From contig JADJRL010000003.1 in assembly GCA_016712225.1 (NCBI GenBank), positions 3,361,501 to 3,425,500 of the forward strand: 64,000 nucleotides of DNA, read 5' to 3'. The stretch's first letter is position 1. Each line of letters starts with the position of its first letter. Below are positions 60,969-64,000 of the stretch, piece after piece. Below the pieces are notes generated by a model. That model saw only the letters and a program-made list of their open reading frames with translations. It did no database searches and was not told where the DNA came from. The position numbers and the translations under genes were made by a program. The stretch is from Candidatus Defluviibacterium haderslevense. Lineage in GTDB: Bacteria; Bacteroidota; Bacteroidia; Chitinophagales; Saprospiraceae.

Positions 60969-61808
60969 TTATTGATTTAATAAAATATTGATATGACGCC
61001 TAACGACAATTGCATGCAAAGTTGGGCCAATTATGAGTAAAACGAGCATAACCAGCATAAAATTTTTTAATTCCAGTAAATTATAGATCCAAGGACTTAA
61101 ATAAAAGAAAACCAAAAGGGATAAGCCCACAAAAACAATGCTGAGAAAGGCACTAGCCAATCCATGGATTACAGAGATTCGAATATATGGTTTAATGATC
61201 TTCTCAATGGGTGTACCCAAATTAAACATGAGTCTGATTAATGAATCTTTGCTGAGTATATACATTTTAACTAAATAACCTATAATGAGAAATGCGAGTA
61301 AGGTTAAGATTAAAGTAGTGAATATCAGTACATTACTAGCATTCTGGATGCTTTGGTCTGCACTCGGGTTGACATCCAAAAGTTGTATGGGTTGAGTGAC
61401 TATCGATTGAGTCTTTAAATATTCCTGAATTTCATTGATGGCATTGGTTGGTTTTGGTCCCGTCTTGAATTGAAAAAGCACAACATCAAAAAAGGGGTTT
61501 TCGTCTGCGGTCAGATTAATTTTAAAATCAGGGTCATTTTTCATTTCCGATAAGGCAACTTCCTTAGTTACCAATTGTACTGATTCAGGACTGATATGTG
61601 TCTTTGCTTTTAGCCATTCTGATAATGTTTTTAAGGAATCCTTATTGTATGCAGCATTTAACTGAATTGAAATAGGTGTTTGGGTTTTAAGTTTTTTACT
61701 AAGACTGAAGCTATGTACGAATGCTAAAAGCGCAATTCCCACCAATGACATAACAAGGGCTACTGCAACGACGTGGATCATAATATCAATCTGGGATTCC
61801 TGCTTCAT
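60969..61808 (-). CDS. ftsX: Cell-division ABC permease FtsX
   Basis: This 279-residue protein has four membrane helices: one near 10-32, a periplasmic loop (about 40-150), then three helices at about 160-275. The layout, the loop with TPISIQLNAAYNKDSLKTLSEWLKAK, and the KDSLIRLMFNLGTPIEKIIKPY segment fit FtsX. With the ATPase FtsE it controls septal peptidoglycan hydrolases. ftsE is not in the window, as is common in Bacteroidota. Confidence 0.9.
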   Translation of the reverse strand: MKQESQIDIMIHVVAVALVMSLVGIALLAFVHSFSLSKKLKTQTPISIQLNAAYNKDSLKTLSEWLKAKTHISPESVQLVTKEVALSEMKNDPDFKINLTADENPFFDVVLFQFKTGPKPTNAINEIQEYLKTQSIVTQPIQLLDVNPSADQSIQNASNVLIFTTLILTLLAFLIIGYLVKMYILSKDSLIRLMFNLGTPIEKIIKPYIRISVIHGLASAFLSIVFVGLSLLVFFYLSPWIYNLLELKNFMLVMLVLLIIGPTLHAIVVRRHINILLNQ

Positions 61809-62109
61809 TACCGCAAAGGTAAGATTATATTAGGATAATTTATATATAAAAAAAGTATTAAAGCTTGTTTTAAAGTTTAATATTAATGGTGAAAGGAGAC
61901 CCTTATTATAATGAATATTTATTGAAAGTACCTAATTGCTTTTTTTATATTATCATCTTGGTTAATTTGTCAATATTAGGAATTTTAAAATTTATTATTG
62001 TGATTGTATTAAATATTTTAAATAATAAAAATACGTATTCATTTAGAAACTTGAAAGGAATTGGAAATCAATTTATAGTAAGTTGTAAGATATAATTTAG
62101 ATTAAATGT
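61809..62109. other. 301-bp intergenic stretch
   Basis: AT-rich gap between ftsX and the EEP-family gene, both leftward. It holds a -7 candidate for ftsX at 61814-61821. An open frame at 61886-62095 is hydrophobic and biased by base composition and is not accepted as a gene. Confidence 0.5.
61814..61821 (-). promoter_or_regulatory. Candidate -7 element directly before ftsX
   Basis: The minus strand reads TACCTTTG, a TAnnTTTG match, only 5 bases before the ATG at 61808, implying a leaderless or nearly leaderless message. No -33 TTTG is seen. Confidence 0.28.
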
Positions 62110-63165
62110 TCATTCCGCTTTTTTGCTCAAATAAACCACAACCGGAAAATGATCACTATATCCATAGTTGTATACATTCCCGGAAAAAGTTCTTTTAGGA
62201 TGATTTTTATAATGTCCACTGGCTTCCAGCATAAATGATTTGCGATAAATCTGATGTTTGTAGAATTGGAATTGATTTACATTCTGTTGTATTAAATTTT
62301 CAGAAATGAGAATCTGATCAAATAAACTCCAAGTGTCATTAAAACTAGTAGAACCTTCCCCTCGATCATAATTCCAATAAAACGGATTGTAGAAATCTTC
62401 CTTGCCCACTTTATTTTTAACCCCAATAGCCTTAATCCCAACAGTGAGGCTTTCATTGTCCGGATTGTCATTGAGGTCTCCCATGATAATATAATTAGCA
62501 TCAGGATGGATGGATCGTAGGGAATCCACTATATGTCTGTTTAACTGTGCTGTTTGTAGTCTATAGGGTTTAGTTATTATTTCACCACCTCTACGGGATG
62601 GCCAATGATTGACTAGAATATACACCAATTGTTGATCTAGATAGCCTTTTACCAACAACACGTCCCTGGTTTTTTTTGTATTCCCATTAGCCAATTTCAA
62701 TAAAATACTATATGGTTTGCTTTCTACAACATGAAAATATTTTTTTTGATAGAGTAAAGCTACATCTACACCTCGATCATCAGGTGAATTGTAATGAATG
62801 ATTTGATAAGATCTGTTTTTTAGGTTTGCTGTTTGAGTTAAATCTTCCAATACTTTTTTGTTTTCAATTTCAGAAACACCCAAAATGGCCAATCCATCTG
62901 GAGTATAATCTGTGCCTATGTCCTTGATCACTGTAGAGAGGCGATCGAGTTTGTCCCTATATTTTTCTTCAGTCCAATTTTTATCACCTTGAGGTGTAAA
63001 TTCTTCATCTAAAGTCAAAGTATCATTAACGATGTCAAATAAATTTTCTAAATTATAAAAACCTACACCAGCAATGACTGATTTTTGACCATATTGGCTC
63101 AGTGGAATCAAGAAAAGGAGTAATATCCACAATGGCCTAATAATTAATTTAAATTTATTCTTCAT
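62110..63165 (-). CDS. Exported endonuclease/exonuclease/phosphatase-family protein
   Basis: ATG 63165 (MKNKFKLIIRPLWILLLFLIPLSQYGQ) gives a signal peptide and 351 residues; the longer frame to 63273 runs into the divergent gene. EEP motifs are all present: GFYNLENLFDI, LGVSEIENKKVL, VNHWPSRRGG, YIIMGDLNDNPDNESL and GYSDHFPVVVYL, giving the Asn, Glu, His, Asp-x-Asn and Ser-Asp-His active-site set. It is likely a metal-dependent nuclease or phosphodiesterase outside the cytoplasm; the substrate is unknown. Confidence 0.9.
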   Translation of the reverse strand: MKNKFKLIIRPLWILLLFLIPLSQYGQKSVIAGVGFYNLENLFDIVNDTLTLDEEFTPQGDKNWTEEKYRDKLDRLSTVIKDIGTDYTPDGLAILGVSEIENKKVLEDLTQTANLKNRSYQIIHYNSPDDRGVDVALLYQKKYFHVVESKPYSILLKLANGNTKKTRDVLLVKGYLDQQLVYILVNHWPSRRGGEIITKPYRLQTAQLNRHIVDSLRSIHPDANYIIMGDLNDNPDNESLTVGIKAIGVKNKVGKEDFYNPFYWNYDRGEGSTSFNDTWSLFDQILISENLIQQNVNQFQFYKHQIYRKSFMLEASGHYKNHPKRTFSGNVYNYGYSDHFPVVVYLSKKAE

Positions 63166-63192
63166 ATCATACGATTCCTGCTGCAAAGTAAA

Positions 63193-63200
63193 TAAATTTG
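63193..63200 (+). promoter_or_regulatory. Candidate -7 element for the TonB-receptor-like gene
   Basis: TAAATTTG lies 20 bases before the ATG at 63221 and matches TAnnTTTG. No -33 TTTG is visible in the 55-bp divergent region. Confidence 0.35.
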
Positions 63201-63220
63201 TGGCTGAAAGGCTAATAAAC

Positions 63221-64000
63221 ATGAATCCAAAACGAATCTTGCTCTTTATCATTAATGGCTTGCTATTTATCACTGCTGAGGGCCAAGTCTTTATGGGTCA
63301 AGTAATTGATGCCTTTAAATCGACTCCAATAACCAATGTCACTGTTGAAATCGATCAAGTCAAACTTGAGATGACTACGAATGAAACCGGAGATTTTAAT
63401 ATTGACCAAACTAAACTTCCTGCTACTTTTAGTATTAAATTGAGTAAATCCGGATACTACCCCTTACAACAAAACGTAAATATTGACAAATTAAATGGTA
63501 CCCAACGAATATTCAATTTGGTACCTATTAAAACAATTCAGCAAGAAATAGCCACTATAGAGTTAGATCAATCTGATGATACCGATGAATCGGATGTTTA
63601 TAGTTTATTGACTAGTTCTGATGATCCAATTCAAAAAGCCGCTGCATTTCAATTTGGCATCTTTAGATTGAAATTAAGAGGTATTGGTGATCAGTGGTCA
63701 AGGTTGGGGTTTAATGGATTTTTATTAAATGATTTGCAACAAGGAAAATCCACATATCAGATATTTTCTGGGCAAAATAAATTGACAGATTATACTGATG
63801 GTATCATGGGGTATAATAGTAATGAAGATGACTTTGGTGATTTGGGCTTGAACCAATGGATTAGTTTTAACCCCATAACCTATAGAAAAGGTCTTAGTTT
63901 GAATTATTCTGTTTCGAATAGAAGTTATACGCATAGATTAGGAGCTCAATATGTTAAACATTTTAATCGAAGTAAGGTCAGCTTAGTTCTAGGTGCGAAT
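63221..64000 (+). CDS. TonB-dependent-receptor-like outer membrane protein, N-terminal part (cut by window edge)
   Basis: The frame is open from ATG 63221 to the window end (260 codons). A signal peptide (MNPKRILLFIINGLLFITAEGQ) is followed by a carboxypeptidase-regulatory-like domain (about 22-100: VFMGQVIDAFKSTPITNVTVEI, TNETGDFNID). After that come a linker rich in Asp/Ser and a stretch FQFGIFRLKLRGIGDQWSRLGFNGFLLND, then beta-strand pairs such as LSLNYSVSNRSYTHRLGAQYV. This is the order in TonB-dependent receptors with a CarboxypepD_reg-like start. A plug signature is weak, so another large outer-membrane barrel is possible. Confidence 0.65.
   Translation, partial: MNPKRILLFIINGLLFITAEGQVFMGQVIDAFKSTPITNVTVEIDQVKLEMTTNETGDFNIDQTKLPATFSIKLSKSGYYPLQQNVNIDKLNGTQRIFNLVPIKTIQQEIATIELDQSDDTDESDVYSLLTSSDDPIQKAAAFQFGIFRLKLRGIGDQWSRLGFNGFLLNDLQQGKSTYQIFSGQNKLTDYTDGIMGYNSNEDDFGDLGLNQWISFNPITYRKGLSLNYSVSNRSYTHRLGAQYVKHFNRSKVSLVLGAN

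Noticed and set aside
61886..62095. 69-residue open frame between ftsX and the EEP gene
   Set aside because: It is composed of I/L/N/K/Y runs expected from AT-rich DNA, has no promoter or family pattern, and sits in an otherwise unconserved-looking gap.

Overview
The window is AT-rich DNA from a Bacteroidota chromosome. Evidence for the phylum: at least six proteins end in type IX secretion (T9SS) sorting domains; a gldA-gldF-gldG gliding ABC transporter is present; several families are typical of the phylum (DUF1599, BT_3928-type DoxX, DUF3098, long-form NusB, Omp28-like proteins); and the best promoter has the phylum's TTTG-N20-TAnnTTTG form. The very large HYR/beta-helix adhesin points to a Saprospiraceae- or Chitinophagales-like lineage, but that finer placement is inference. 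I saw no rRNA, tRNA, CRISPR array, phage or transposase gene.

Layout. 1-9.6 kb is mostly housekeeping: a leftward operon (EamA transporter, YigZ, CoaE, ornithine aminotransferase cut by the window edge), then rightward DUF1599, DoxX-like, nusB, guaA and a substrate-binding-like lipoprotein, then a convergent PLP aminotransferase. 9.6-33.1 kb is a block of secreted and surface proteins: two Omp28/thioredoxin-fold T9SS proteins, an 1134-residue protein made of eleven cysteine-rich ~93-residue repeats, a 3904-residue mosaic adhesin, a small cysteine-rich lipoprotein, and an Asp-box beta-propeller T9SS protein. 33.1-46.8 kb carries a cyanophycin-synthetase-like ligase with a shortened middle domain, a secreted thioredoxin, a GT39-like glycosyltransferase, an M23 peptidase, alaS, a small operon (oxidoreductase, lipoprotein, sugar-phosphate transferase) and pdhB. 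46.8-54 kb has an unknown secreted protein, a TPR-PD40-SPOR envelope protein and a T9SS subtilase. 54-62 kb is a long leftward series: ftsX, DUF3098, truB, gldA, gldF, gldG, DUF4340 and a zinc phospholipase C/P1-nuclease-like protein. The right end has an EEP-family nuclease/phosphatase divergent from a partial TonB-receptor-like gene.

The most striking feature is at 30.12-30.89 kb. A textbook Bacteroidota promoter is followed by an ATG and then directly by nine tandem AACAC units. With nine units the frame stops right after the repeat. With eight or eleven units the ATG would read into a lipoprotein signal peptide and the cysteine-rich lipoprotein behind it. This has the design of a phase-variable contingency gene, shown here in the OFF register. 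The T9SS beta-propeller gene behind it overlaps its end and may be switched with it.

The genes fit a gliding or surface-colonising cell. The window encodes part of the gliding apparatus, many cell-surface cargo proteins and envelope-building enzymes, among a backbone of ordinary housekeeping genes.
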